NCBI GenBank assembly: GCA_020747015.1
Contig: JAGTJM010000097.1
Coordinates: 1-64,000 of the forward strand
Direction: 5' to 3'
Source: Pyrenochaeta sp. MPI-SDFR-AT-0127
Lineage: Eukaryota; Ascomycota; Dothideomycetes; Pleosporales; Cucurbitariaceae
DNA length: 64,000 bases
A program made the position numbers and the translations under genes. The notes under the pieces are model-generated. The model was given only the letters and a program-made list of their open reading frames with translations. It made no database searches and had not been told where the DNA came from. Below are positions 24,160-35,683 of the stretch, in pieces. Within the stretch, counting starts at the first letter, position 1; the number at the start of each line of letters is the position of its first letter.

Positions 24160-27100
24160 ATGCCCCGAGTCCGCATTCCCAATGCTAGCCTCATCGCCAG
24201 CGCGGACCTTCCCATCCTTCCGTTCCTTGCGCCGAGGGCCTTCGCTGAGTCCCCTATCTCAAGAAGGAGCAAACCACAAAATGAAAAGAGCGATGAGACA
24301 CACGAAGCGAAGAAGAAGGCGTTGTCACGTCCAATGTGCTTAGAGCCGGTTCGATGCAGACGCTCAGTTCAAGATGGCTGCTCGCCCTTTGATTCGAGCT
24401 CTTGCCTACCAACTACACCGCAAGTCACCACCGCTGGACTGCTTCGACCTTCATGCTCGAATTGGAACAGTGGGGGAGTATTCGCTCCAACACGTCATGT
24501 GGATCACCTCTATGCCGACATATTCTCCTTTGCTCGTCAGCAAGCACGGAGCTACTCCACGACTACGCCTGCAATTCGAGAAATTGCTGCTGCTGCAAGA
24601 TTGTCGAAACGGAAAGCTCAAGCAAATCGTGGGCGCCCGCCTTCAATTCTCGCTCGACGCGGGCCCATTCTAGCCTCCAAACGTGAGAAAGCGCTTACGT
24701 TGGAACAACAACGATTGTCCAGATACATTTCTCGACTACCACCATGGTTTACAGCATCGCATCGACTGCGGCAAGGTCAATACAGATCCATACGTCGTCG
24801 CATTATCAATCTTCAAGGCTGGGATGCTACACAGTTAGACCTCGGAGGAATCAATAGTAGCTCGAGCAACAGTTCTGATCTCCTGCGAGCTTTCGCTGCG
24901 CTTGACCGCGCATTGTACCCAAATATTGGACAGCATACCCGAAAAATCATAATAAAGCACGATCCTAGATGTGTTCGCTGGAGCACGCACCTATTTCCAC
25001 TTGGTATTCAGAGTAGTCTGGATCAAGTCTGGATGAGATGGATGGATATTGATGTCCCTACCAGAAGGACCTCCTTCCAAAAGTTGCTTCTTTATCTCCT
25101 TGATCGCAAGCCTGCGCGTGCATTGCATTTCATCCAGGTGCTAGCCGATGAGCCACTCTGGCGAGGCAAGAAGGCCGAAATTATTGCAGATGCTCTAGGT
25201 CATCTCTCCAAGATACACACCAAGGGGATCTACCCGCAAACCAAAGGATGGAACATAGATGCTGAAGCAAATAAGCGCGAATTCGTACCAGCATTCGTTT
25301 ATATTTTCAAGAAGATACTCTCTGGCAAGCCGGATGTGTGCTCGCAGGACTTGTTGTACAGCATCGTTGGGCTAGCAACGACTGAAGATCTTAAGAAAGT
25401 ATTTGACTGTTTGGTTCAAGCTCGCACACGATTTGGCTTTGATACCCTTCTTCACTATGCCAATGCGTTTGGCGAGGCAGGCGAAGTTCAGTATGCATTA
25501 CGATGTCTCGACGAACTCAAAGTGAGAAACAGCATGGGGGCATGGCAATCGGTCATCGATCGTGAACGATTTCGATGGAGTTGCGCCTTAATATTGCGCA
25601 AGAGCATGAGTAAAAGTCAGAAATATCACGAGACTCCTGGGATTGTCGCGGCCTTCGTGCGCTTGGGCGTGAAGATGGACATCCTCCTCTACAACGTGGT
25701 CATGCACAATGCGATGGAAGCCGGCGACTATACTACCGCTTTCAAGGTATACAATGCGCTAGAAGACAATGGACTGAAACCTGACAACGCTACCTTGTCC
25801 ATTTTACTTCACGGTTGTACATTACAGAACGACCCAGCAATGTTCCACGAGTTTGCAGAACATTGCGCAGAGGTTGCAAAGGAGACCGGAGACCCCCGTC
25901 TAGCCACTGACTATCTTTACTACGTATACATGCGCCATGCTGCAAGTACTGATACGTCGCAAACCACGAATTTGGTATGGCAGACCTATCTCAGATTCTT
26001 CTCAGCAACACCGTTGGAAGCTTTCACCCGTCGCGGCAGCAAAGTGCTAAGGCATATTATGGAAATGCGACATGTCGTGACAGAGCCTATTTTGTTTGAG
26101 CCTCCCCCTGTCGCTCTATACATCATGCTGCAAATGGAAATTAGATCAGCGCTCACGTTGAGTGATCACCGAGTTTACAACTTATATCAGCAGTTTCGAC
26201 AACTTGCGACAACAGGTTCCAATCCTTCGCTCACGGCGTTGGTTCAGACCCCTACAATCTGGAATGCCTTCCTTCTCGCCTTTTGTAAGAGGCAGCAATT
26301 CGCAAGCGCATCTCAACTTGTCAAAGATATGATGGACGGTCAAACCCAACCCAATGTCTACAGCTGGAACATATTGATGCAGGCGTTCTTCAAAACTGGA
26401 CAAGTACAAGCCGCCGATCGTGTTTTTGAGATCATGCGGAACAAAAGTGTTGATCCTGATCAATTTAGCTATGGCATATTGCTGCGAGGATATGCAAAAG
26501 CTCAGCTCGTTGAGCGGATAGGCGACACTATGCAGCATGTCGAAACTGCTGAAGAGATGGACCCTGACCTGTTGAGGGCATTAGCGAAGGTAGTGAATCG
26601 GAAAAGCTTGATGTTTACGCTAGAAAAAAGCAGGCTTGACAGAGAAGCAAGGGCGCAAGCGCAGTTAATTGCAGATGCTGAAGTGGAGCGGCAGAGGTGG
26701 GAGTTTCCGCAGCTTACCCCGACGCTGCCGGTTGTTTCGCGCACAGGTTCAGCCACCACAACAACATCATTCAGCACTGAAACACCAATGGATTCTCAAG
26801 CGACTGGGGTCTATCATGTCCAGAAACCTACGATTGTTTCGAAAGAGTCTCCAACCGTTCCTTCCGAACCAGTCTCTCTCCCCCAAGAGCAGAATACAAA
26901 CGATGAAGACATCTTTTCTTTTCTTCAGAAGTCATCAACCAGACCTCAAGGATTATCGCCTAGTTCCTACGAACCATCAGTTGTATCCCCAGACTCTTCT
27001 GAGATCACCAGAGAGCTCCAGGAACTGCGAGTCTCCTCTGACTATTCGGCATCGAACAAACCTGATCCGTATGACCCTGAGTTTCAATATAGAAAGCTAC

Positions 27101-27369
27101 AAGAACAACTAGGCATTGCATCGCCAACATCCAACACACAAGCACCCGCGCCAAGTTTAATTGCCTCCTTCGGTGCGAATCTGGGTTTCAAAAGCATGCT
27201 GCCAGCCGAGGCCCAAAATCAGCCAGTGGCGGCAAAGAATACAAATTTGCGCCCCAAATCAATGCTGCCAGGGAAGGGAAATGAGTTCGTTGAGTCTAAA
27301 AGGTTGCCCAAGGTCAAGGTAAGGAGAGTCATGCGGCTTCATCTCACGGAGAAGGAGGGAAAGAAGTAA
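24160..27369 (+). CDS. Pentatricopeptide-repeat (PPR) protein, likely mitochondrial
   Basis: An intronless CDS of 1069 residues, or 1011 if translation starts at ATG 24334 (MCLEPVRCRRSV). The N-terminus is Arg/Ser-rich, with the motif ARQQARSYST near residue 132 typical of a mitochondrial presequence cleavage region. That fits either start. PPR motifs are visible in the middle: YNVVMHNAMEAGDYTTAFKVYNALEDNGLKPDNATLS in several short steps, then WNILMQAFFKTGQVQAADRVFEIMRNKSVDPDQFSYGILLRGYAKA. The C-terminal 200 residues are Ser/Pro-rich low complexity. PPR proteins bind organellar RNA in a base-specific manner and guide stability or translation. I cannot name the ortholog. The upstream extension before 24334 is less certain because it is basic and of biased composition. 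Confidence 0.9.
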   Translation: MPRVRIPNASLIASADLPILPFLAPRAFAESPISRRSKPQNEKSDETHEAKKKALSRPMCLEPVRCRRSVQDGCSPFDSSSCLPTTPQVTTAGLLRPSCSNWNSGGVFAPTRHVDHLYADIFSFARQQARSYSTTTPAIREIAAAARLSKRKAQANRGRPPSILARRGPILASKREKALTLEQQRLSRYISRLPPWFTASHRLRQGQYRSIRRRIINLQGWDATQLDLGGINSSSSNSSDLLRAFAALDRALYPNIGQHTRKIIIKHDPRCVRWSTHLFPLGIQSSLDQVWMRWMDIDVPTRRTSFQKLLLYLLDRKPARALHFIQVLADEPLWRGKKAEIIADALGHLSKIHTKGIYPQTKGWNIDAEANKREFVPAFVYIFKKILSGKPDVCSQDLLYSIVGLATTEDLKKVFDCLVQARTRFGFDTLLHYANAFGEAGEVQYALRCLDELKVRNSMGAWQSVIDRERFRWSCALILRKSMSKSQKYHETPGIVAAFVRLGVKMDILLYNVVMHNAMEAGDYTTAFKVYNALEDNGLKPDNATLSILLHGCTLQNDPAMFHEFAEHCAEVAKETGDPRLATDYLYYVYMRHAASTDTSQTTNLVWQTYLRFFSATPLEAFTRRGSKVLRHIMEMRHVVTEPILFEPPPVALYIMLQMEIRSALTLSDHRVYNLYQQFRQLATTGSNPSLTALVQTPTIWNAFLLAFCKRQQFASASQLVKDMMDGQTQPNVYSWNILMQAFFKTGQVQAADRVFEIMRNKSVDPDQFSYGILLRGYAKAQLVERIGDTMQHVETAEEMDPDLLRALAKVVNRKSLMFTLEKSRLDREARAQAQLIADAEVERQRWEFPQLTPTLPVVSRTGSATTTTSFSTETPMDSQATGVYHVQKPTIVSKESPTVPSEPVSLPQEQNTNDEDIFSFLQKSSTRPQGLSPSSYEPSVVSPDSSEITRELQELRVSSDYSASNKPDPYDPEFQYRKLQEQLGIASPTSNTQAPAPSLIASFGANLGFKSMLPAEAQNQPVAAKNTNLRPKSMLPGKGNEFVESKRLPKVKVRRVMRLHLTEKEGKK

Positions 27370-27790
27370 AGGTTCGAGACATTCAGATTGTGATGAATTA
27401 ACTTCTACACCATGGAATGCGTGGCGGCATTGTATATTAGGAAGCCTTGTGGATTATATGTTGGACGAATAATGTCACATGTGATTAGCTGATAGTGGCG
27501 TAGCGTTGCATAGCACTTGTGGCGTTTGGGACACTTTTATATATTCTAGTTGGCGTAGTCATATGTACGATGAAATGTTTAAATTATGAGCAGCGAAAAT
27601 GTGTACTGACAATTAATATGTGACGTTCTTGGCACACGCTGAGATTAGGCCTCCATGTTCCTCGGAAAGTTCCCCGATGCTGACGAAGTGTGTTACAGCA
27701 CAGCATGGATAACCCCTTTCGAGTACGTACCCCCATCAGCAACGCAAAGTAGAGCCTGATCAATGATCCTTGGCCGACTCTCAGTATAGC
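27370..27790. other. Non-coding flank left of a decayed tandem repeat
   Basis: Nothing codes in this stretch. The sequence from about 27640 starts to resemble the repeat unit, but no clear anchor is present before 27811. Confidence 0.4.
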
Positions 27791-28475
27791 CGGTGAATAC
27801 ACCCGTTCTGTGCGCCTATCATCTATACTTCTCACTGAACCTTCCTTGTGCGGTATATGTTCAAGGTGGCGAAAGAGAAAGACCGCAAATGTCTCCGTTT
27901 TGTACGCCTATTATCTATACTCTTAGCTGAAATTTCCTTGTGAGGTACATACTCGTATTGGTTACAAAGTAAGGCCCGGAAATAAAGCCGCACTCGCCGC
28001 CTGCTCTCGACACCACTTGGTGCATTACTTGATTGAGGTGAAAGGATGGAGGCGTTGCCGACCTCGATAATCTGTGGAGGCAACAGAGAAAGGCCGGGAA
28101 ATGCTCCCGTATTCAACGCCTACTATCAACACTATTGCACATGTTACCTTATGAGGGTGAAGGATCGTGGAATTAAGCTCCACGGTCCGAGGAGGCAGCA
28201 GAGAAACGCCGGAGAGTGAAGCCGGATTCTACGCCTATTATCAACACTATTCTGGATATTACTCAATACGGTGAAGAAAAAGCACATTATCTCTCTATGC
28301 TGACGTGGATGGCGATATAAAACGGCCGGAATTGCTCCTGAATGTGCGCCCACTATCAAAACGCCTCGGTGCATTACTCGATAAGGTGAAGCAAACGGGA
28401 CATGATCGTAGCCACCTCAAAGAAACGCCGCAGAGTCTGCCCGTTTTCTACGCCTAAAATCCACAGACTTTCCAG
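27790..28475. repeat. Decayed tandem repeat, about 90-120 bp units, seven copies
   Basis: Seven copies share a recurrent core around CGCCTATTATCWAYAC. The core starts at 27813, 27905, 27998, 28117, 28232, 28347 and 28451, at intervals of 92, 93, 119, 115, 115 and 104 nt. Between cores the pattern continues with a GATAAGGTGAAG-like block and an AGAAACGGCCGGAA-like block that precedes TGCTCCCG. Copies differ by many substitutions and small indels, so the array is old. On the minus strand each copy encodes a similar stretch (around SxDNRRTxRxxSPAFLC), but the spacing is not a multiple of three and frames change between copies, so a continuous protein is not supported. Confidence 0.7.
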
Positions 28476-29937
28476 TACCTACTGGATAGAGTAGTGGATT
28501 GCCACGATATTCCACCGTGTTGTGGCAACACCAAGGAGCATTTTCGGGTATGCGGCTTCCAAGGCTTAAATGCGGCTTCGATCCACTTTCCCGATAAAGA
28601 ACTACACAAACCCTACAACCTATGGAACATACGTGGGACTGGCGGGCTATCGTACCCGTGTTTTCAATCTGCGATCAACACTCTTCCCATAACTTACTGC
28701 ATCCAGTAGACGGCGTGCAACAATGTTTGCATTTCCAGTGGTTCACGAGCGCCACGTCAGACGGAGCGGCAGGCGAACCCGTGGATATGCCTCCGCGATC
28801 CACGTCAGCTCAGCGAGCCTGCCAGAAGCAGCAATCTGGCCGAAGTCCAATTTTGATATATAGCCATGAACCCCTGAGGGCACGGTAAAGAGCCGTAGTG
28901 GGTTATCCCGTGGTTTCGCGACTACAATCGACAGTGCAATGCTGCCATTTCCATAACCGGCAGCCAAGAGAATGCCGATTTTCGCTGATTGTGACATGCT
29001 CGGCCCGACCATCTCTCCTCTTCAAACTTCATCGGTTTGACGTGATCCAAGGGACCGTGTAAGGACCGAAATACGACACGCCATTGACTCATGCCCGTTC
29101 CTATCCTCATCGGCGGAAATGTGACGTACGATTGATAGGTTATGAACAGGGTCTCAGGCCGAACGACGTCCTTCCCATGCTTGTGGCGATTATGACCCGC
29201 AGGGCTAGCTCTGCTCCAAGGAAACCTAAAGTGGATTCCTCGCTATCCCTTGCTGTTCTCTCCCGCACGTGTTTGCCGACCATCTCACCCTTGGTACACA
29301 AACAGTCACGCGTTCGTGTTGCGGCCGGACTTTATTCGTCGATAGTGCCTGGCCTCAATTTTATGCAACGAACCGCTTGTTGCACTTACTACTTCTATGT
29401 ACATTGTACCTAAAATAACTATTTCCATAAAGTATTGCCAAGATACGTCTAATTAAATGAAACCAGTGGTTTGGTCGGCCTAACTCGGCATCGGTTTCAC
29501 GTTTGAATCAGTCAAGTGAAATTTTGAGCCGCACCTGACAAGTACCACTGCTTCTGCATCCCACGCCGGCTTCGAGAATGAATGACGTTTAAGAGCCCCA
29601 TGACGACCGCCCTAGATTCGCACCAGTAGGGATACCACGCTTGGTGGAGCTTGAAGTTTGACAAGCTTTTCAACGCACGAGCTTAACAACTAGTGTGATA
29701 AGTTTTGAAAATGACGTCGCAGCACCAGACAGGTAGCAACATGGTTCGCTGAAAATATCAGTATGCAGTACCAAATTTGCACTATTCTGGAGAGAACATG
29801 ACCATATGACGGCATTGGGTTTCGGTGTCTTCATGCTGGAGTAAAACTGGAGCTTTATAGGGCTATGGAGTCCCCACGTTGTAGCATGCCATATTTCTCC
29901 AGACCAGCTTATCGGCAGTCAATACACATAGTCAACC
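28476..29937. other. Non-coding region between repeat array and hexose transporter gene
   Basis: A possible weaker repeat copy is seen near 28665 (CGATCAACACTCTT). The minus-strand open frame at 28743-29012 has no recognisable domain. The last few hundred bases before 29938 are the promoter region of the transporter. Confidence 0.4.
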
Positions 29938-31774
29938 ATGGCCATGTTCGACCGAGTCCGAGGAAAACAGGCCTCTCCATCGCCAGCCTCGTCGACAATG
30001 GCAGACCCGGAGAAGAAGCCGCAGATGATTGAAGTCACCATGAAGGAGATTTTCCGCGTACGCATCATCGCCATGGCAATCATTGTTTCCATGGGCGGTT
30101 TTATATTCGGGTAAGATTTCGACAAACGAAGACGAAATGAGACATTTACTGATTTCGTACTTCTATCTTCGCAGCTACGATACCGGTCAGATATCAGGAT
30201 TTCTCGAGATGCCAGACTTCCTGGAGAAGTTTGCAGATGAGACAGATGAAGTGGGAGGCTTGAAGTTTAGCAATTCAAGATCTGGACTGATTGTTGCTCT
30301 GGTATGTTGGACTGATTACCGCCTACGTATCAGGACAGAGGCTAATAAATTATCCTAGCTGTCTATTGGTACACTGATGGGCGCTCTCATCGCTGCACCG
30401 ATCTCAGATAAATACGGTCGCAAGCACTCAATAGTGTTCTGGAACATCATTTTCTGCGTCGGTGTCATCGTCCAGATCACAACAACAACTATTTGGTACC
30501 AGGTTTCTCTAGGACGATGGGTTGCTGGCCTTGGTGTTGGGGGCTTGTCTGTACTCACGCCCATGTACCAGTCCGAAACCGCTCCACGATACGTCCGTGG
30601 TGCTCTTGTGTCCTGCTACCAGCTCTTCATCACTCTTGGCATCTTTGTTGCGTACTGCATCAACTTCGGCACAGAAGCTGACACCAGCTCGCGCGCTTGG
30701 AAGATTCCCATGGGCATTGGCTTTATCTGGTCTGCTCTCATGGTCGTTGGCATAATGTTCATGCAGGAATCGCCACGGTGGGAGTACCGCCAGGGCAAGA
30801 TTGACAGTGCACGCAAGACCATTGCGCTCACTTATGGCGTCTCAGAGGACCACGCTGAGGTCCAGCGCGAGATCAGCGAGATTCAGATGAAGCTTGAAGC
30901 TGAGCAGGCAGGCGGCGAGCATCACCCGTGGTACGAGATTTTCACTGGCCCACGAATGTTGTACCGCGTAATTCTCGGTGTCACTCTTCAGGCGCTACAG
31001 CAATTGACCGGTGCTAACTACTACTTCTACTATGGAACGACCATCTTCAATTCAGTGGGCATCTCCAACCCTTATGTCACCTCTATGATCCTGGGAGCCG
31101 TCAACTTCGGCACCACCTTCCCAGGTCTATACATCGTCGAGAAGTATGGACGGCGACCCTCGCTGATATACGGGGCACTTTGGATGTTTATGTGCTTCTT
31201 GGTATTTGCATCATTGGGCCATTTTGCGTTGAATGATGGCGGCGGGGCGTCTAGCCAGGGTGTCGGCTATGCCATGATTACCTTCGCTTGTCTGTTCATC
31301 GCTGGGTTTGCAATGACATGGGGCCCGATTGTCTGGGCAGTTGTGGGAGAAATCTATCCAAGCCGGTACAGAGCGAAATGCATGGCATTAGCGACAGCGT
31401 CGAACTGGACATTCAACTTTCTCATCTCGTTCTTCACGCCATACATCACCTCTGCAATCGACTACCGTTACGGCTATGTCTTTGCCGGGTGTTGTTTTGC
31501 CGGCGCAGTTGTAGTCTACTTCTTTGTCTGCGAATCGCATGGGCGCAGTCTCGAGGAGATCGATACCATGTATATCCTGGGCGTGACGCCGTGGAAGAGC
31601 AAGCACTGGCAACCGACTGAAGGCGAGGACCTTCCCAACTTGGACAACACGTACTTGACGCCTGGTGCGAGAGGTATAAATAAGAAGCAAGAGGCGCGTG
31701 TGCCTGAGGAGCTGAGAAGGGAGGAGGTTCCGGTTACTGAAGCCGATATGCAAGCGTCGGGTGCGAGGCAGTAG
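29938..31774 (+). CDS. Hexose/monosaccharide transporter, MFS sugar porter family
   Basis: CDS join(29938..30110,30175..30301,30359..31774), 571 residues. It should be a twelve-helix proton-coupled or facilitative sugar transporter of the plasma membrane. The first helix region ends in GGFIFGYDTGQISG, spliced across intron 1. The DKYGRKHS motif follows helix 2, then VLTPMYQSETAPRYVRGALVSCYQL in the helix 5 region, QESPRWEYRQGK after helix 6 and QALQQLTGANYYFYYGTTIF at helix 7. VEKYGRRPSLIYGAL follows the helix 8-9 region, and GEIYPSRYRAKCMALATASNW lies near helix 10. The last motif is CESHGRSLEEIDTMY, a variant of the usual PET[KR]G[LR]SLEE box. The layout and motifs match fungal HXT-type monosaccharide transporters. 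Substrate range (glucose, xylose or other) cannot be read out. Confidence 0.95.
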
Positions 31775-34621
31775 ATTCGGTGTCCCACGTAGAGCCTTGA
31801 GCCTTTAGATATTAAATTTCTTGTTAAGTCATTTAAGGTGATTTGATCTTAACATGTATAACTGTGTATCTGATTCAATCGCCGTTGTGATGTTATGTTG
31901 CTACTATCCCATTCAATCAGTGTGCATACCGACAAACTTTGACGACACTGCCGAGGCAGAAATACGGAAAGTGATCTCTAGCAGATTATAGGTTGGGCGA
32001 GAACGAGCAAGGAGCCGGCTCTGAGATCCGATCGCCTTCCACACCGGAGAAAGGATGTCGCGTTATGGTAGATTATGGAATAGTTGTCAAATACTGAACC
32101 CATGCTTTTGTTGCTAGCGGCGATACCCTGGAATTAAGGTTCAGGCACACACTAACCTGCAGATTGACACTGATGAACCCTTGCCGCGTCATTCTCATAT
32201 GTCACAAGAACGGCGGATTGTGATGGTGGGGCTCGTATTTGTTCATTGACCTGTTTCAAAGCGCGAGTGATGCTGCTATCGTAATTTGTTCAAATTCGCC
32301 GTGTCAGAACTATTCCTTAACCATGGTAATGTCTCCAATGATTTAGAGATGCAACCAGTAGTGACTTTGGTCAGCGCCTGCTGCCTTATAGTGATGCAGG
32401 TTATCGACAGGTATTGCTGTGAACAGTAAAGGAGAGATGTTTCCGATAATGAATATATCGTTATTGAGTTCCAGATCCTTGATGCCAGCCTGGGTCTCTT
32501 GACTTGTGATTGGCTGGTCCACCCGTCCTGAGAGTTGTTGATTGACAGACGCGAGTCATTTTATGGGACCACTTGACATCAACAAGCGAGGGCTTTCGCT
32601 TTCTGCCCTGACAGGCTCGCCCACCAGTAAATGGGTTTGTTCTGTACGTGATTATCGACTTTAGCGTGCGCGTATATCCGATGCAGCACCTGCACCTTTT
32701 CTTCTGTTTGTTTTTTTGTTGCTGGGAACGCAGTTGCCTGCACTGATGGGACTTCAACTCAAGAGGGGCTGTCATCGGGTATATGATGCGTCCTCAGCAT
32801 CAGGCCAATTCGAGAGTGAGACAGGAGTTGTTGTGACACTGGGCACATCTAACCACATAGTTCATTGAAGATTTAATTTGCCATCATACTTTGCTTTCGA
32901 TTCATATGAACGGTGAGCCTCGACTCGGAATACTACTCCGAGCCACTCGCTCCCGTCTCCCCGGCGAACCCCCTGGCCATGTGTCCGCATGCACCTCCCC
33001 CAGTGTGCTTCGTGGCGTTTAACTCGTCACCCTGCCACGTGCGAAGCTGCGCGCCCTGGCCTGCGCCATCAGGGAGGATTGGACTGGATTCATCGTTCCG
33101 AGAGTGAGCAATGTTAGTTGCGGATTCAAACTCTGCAGTGGGCATTCCAGCAATAGCGTCCACGACTCTCAGTAGAAGAACATTTGCGTGGTAAGCTCTG
33201 ACTTGACTTGCTGGTATTCTTCCATGGCGAAAGAGAAGTTCACTGCAGCACACTCATGCACCCCGTCTATTAAACACAGCAGATCGATCCCAGCCGTTAG
33301 CGTATCTTGTTTGACTTGGCCAGTGTGGAGGGTCCTGGGGCTTGAAAGAACTGCATTTGAGACAGCCTTGGCTTCGGATGAACCAGTGTGCGTGATATGA
33401 TTTGCGTTCTAGCGCCGTTCAGACAGTTAGCATCAGCCGTTCACCGTTTATCAATCACCCATGGGAAAAAGAAAGACTAGTGACTAATGTTGGCGTCTGG
33501 ATTTTACTGGCCGGATCTCTCAGCCCGGACGGCAGGGCTCCAGGACCGTCGATAAGGCCCTTTGCTTTTGACTGTCCATCCACGCAGGAGACGGCTCGAA
33601 TTCCATTGCCCGTGTTGCAGACGCATGCGAAAGAAGAAAGCGCGTACGCTACTCAGTATTGGTACGGAAGCCAGCCGCCATTGAGGTTAGTAGCGTACCT
33701 GGCGAGTGTTTAGAGTTTGCGGGGAACGGGGATTTGGCGCCGGGCGGCAGGTGTGATTAGCGTACGCAAAACACCTGCAACCCCTGCGCGGTGTCGCCAA
33801 GTGCAGCAAATGTGCTGAGAGTTGCTCTCTCCCGCTGTGCAGGTGGGGTGATTAACATTAGTGGCTTGTGTCTTCTCCTGACTTTGGTGCCACTCCAGGA
33901 GCTGCGTCGACAGCGTGTGAGGGCAATGGTCTGATAAAACCGCCTGTTCTGCGAGCTAAACACCAGTCGAAGCGAAAGCTCGCAGCTGCTAACGAGGCAT
34001 GACGTGCATTTGGCGCACGCTTCCGCGTGGGCCATACGAAGTCGTGAGGTTTCCGGTTCCCAGTCCCCGGGTTCCCTAGCATGCGAGTCAACAGGCGCAC
34101 AGGGGAAAGGCCTCGCCACTCGCGGCAGAGGCATCACCACAAACGCCTCTCACACCTGCACAGGCTTTGTTCTCTAACCTTAGTCGCATGCGCACCTCCG
34201 GAGTACGACAGCCACCATTGAAGAGGAAGATTATGCTCCACACGCTTCGCTAGAAGCTTTCCACGCCTCTGCGACTGAACGGTTGCTGCATGACAGCCAA
34301 GCGGCCCAGCATCGCATCAGTTCTTGACTTCTGTCTGCATCTTCAGCTCTGCACCTTCATCTCTGCGTCTTCGGCTCAGCAAACGTTATATAAGACCTCC
34401 GTCTTCATCATGCCACTGCGGCGACTCGACAACAGATATTAGTCTGTTCGACGCAGCATTGCCTGCTCACGCCATTTGGGGCGCCATCACTTCCTCCTAT
34501 CTATTCGTTCCCAACAGAAACAGCAGACTTCTACGGACCACCTTCCTCAATACCACATTCTTTGCCGACTTGACGGCCTGGACGACGCTTTTCTGACCTC
34601 AACTGACTTTCCTCTCTAACC
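31775..34621. other. Long intergenic region upstream of DUF7703 gene
   Basis: No coding region can be supported over 2.8 kb. Short open frames on the minus strand at 32461-32775, 32933-33253 and 33757-34140 have no recognisable domain. A TATA-like element lies at 34387, and the region 34324-34400 is rich in CT and TCTGC runs like a fungal promoter or leader. Confidence 0.45.
34387..34394 (+). promoter_or_regulatory. TATA-like box upstream of DUF7703 gene
   Basis: TATATAAG lies 235 nt before the ATG at 34622, with a pyrimidine-rich stretch downstream. It fits a core promoter, but the transcription start is not known. Confidence 0.35.
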
Positions 34622-35683
34622 ATGGCGAATGCAAACGACAAGGGCGTGATTGGTGGCGTGAATGTTGGCTTGCCGACTCTCATGACCATGGCAGCGTTCC
34701 TGACTGTCGCGCTGTACAACGTCATCGAGCTCAACTTCCTCATCTTTGCCGTCTTCAAACAACGAAAGGGAATATACTTCTGGAGCCTCATGGTTGCCAC
34801 ATGGGGAATCGCGCCCCACGCCATTGGCTTCATTTTCAAATTCTTCCAGGTCATCACGTTAGACGTGCTGTCAAGCACGATTGTTGGTGTTGGCTGGATA
34901 GGTATGGTGACAGGGCAGTCACTTGTGCTATACTCTCGGTTGCACCTTGTCGTGCAAGATAAGAGGCAGATTCGATGGGTACTCTACATGATTATATTCG
35001 ACGCTCTAGCCCTGCATGTCCCTGTCATGACTCTAGCATTAGGTGCAGAGGCTACGCACTCTCCCACCTTTCTCCGGACCTTTGTGCTTTACGACAAGGT
35101 TCAGCTTGTGGTGTTCTCTGTCCAAGAAACCATCATCTCTGCAATCTATATCTACCATACGATTCACCTCCTCGGGCAAACCGATAAACTCAGGGATAAG
35201 CACGGCAACAAGAACGATGAGAAGCCTCTTCGAAAGCTACTCACGCACCTCATACTAGTGAACGTGGTGGTGGTGGCGCTTGACATTACACTCGTCGCCG
35301 TTCAGTTCTCCGGCCACTACGAGATTCAGACCACCTACAAGACTGCGGTATACAGCGTCAAACTCAAGATGGAATTCTCCGTCCTCAATCGCCTTGCTCG
35401 ATATGTTACACAAAAGAGAAGCCTGAGTGGTAATTTCCACCTCGACACCTTTACAAGTAGTAAAAAGACCAAAGTTAGCACATATTCGGGTGGTCAAGGC
35501 TCTTTTATAAAGATGGACGATGCTGGCCCACTCGACGACACCGAGACTCAAACGTCGAAAACAAAACTAGGAGTAATCGTGGAGCACATCGAAACACCCG
35601 GTACACCAATAGGGGATGAACTGGCAAGCACAAGGGGGAGCGAAGAAGGTCCTATAGTACGAGAACACGGACACGCTGTTTAG
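34622..35683 (+). CDS. DUF7703-type multi-pass membrane protein
   Basis: A single-exon CDS of 353 residues. About seven hydrophobic segments occupy residues 15-260, including LMTMAAFLTVALYNVIEL, FWSLMVATWGIAPHAIGF, TIVGVGWIGMVTGQSLVLY and LILVNVVVVALDITLVAV. The segment YKTAVYSVKLKMEFSVLNRL at the end of the membrane part is the recognisable signature of the fungal DUF7703 family. The C-terminal 80 residues are a hydrophilic Ser/Thr-rich tail. The arrangement of seven helices plus a cytosolic tail resembles receptor-like proteins, but no ligand or signalling partner is known for the family, so receptor function is only a possibility. Confidence 0.85.
   Translation: MANANDKGVIGGVNVGLPTLMTMAAFLTVALYNVIELNFLIFAVFKQRKGIYFWSLMVATWGIAPHAIGFIFKFFQVITLDVLSSTIVGVGWIGMVTGQSLVLYSRLHLVVQDKRQIRWVLYMIIFDALALHVPVMTLALGAEATHSPTFLRTFVLYDKVQLVVFSVQETIISAIYIYHTIHLLGQTDKLRDKHGNKNDEKPLRKLLTHLILVNVVVVALDITLVAVQFSGHYEIQTTYKTAVYSVKLKMEFSVLNRLARYVTQKRSLSGNFHLDTFTSSKKTKVSTYSGGQGSFIKMDDAGPLDDTETQTSKTKLGVIVEHIETPGTPIGDELASTRGSEEGPIVREHGHAV

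Noticed and set aside
23116..24466. A 17-nt word (TTCATGCTCGAATTGGA) seen near 23117 and near 24451
   Set aside because: Only a single short match, not flanked by further similarity; compatible with chance in 64 kb.
33757..34140. Minus-strand open frame upstream of DUF7703 gene
   Set aside because: Arg/Ser-biased, overlapped by other frames and without homology-like motifs.
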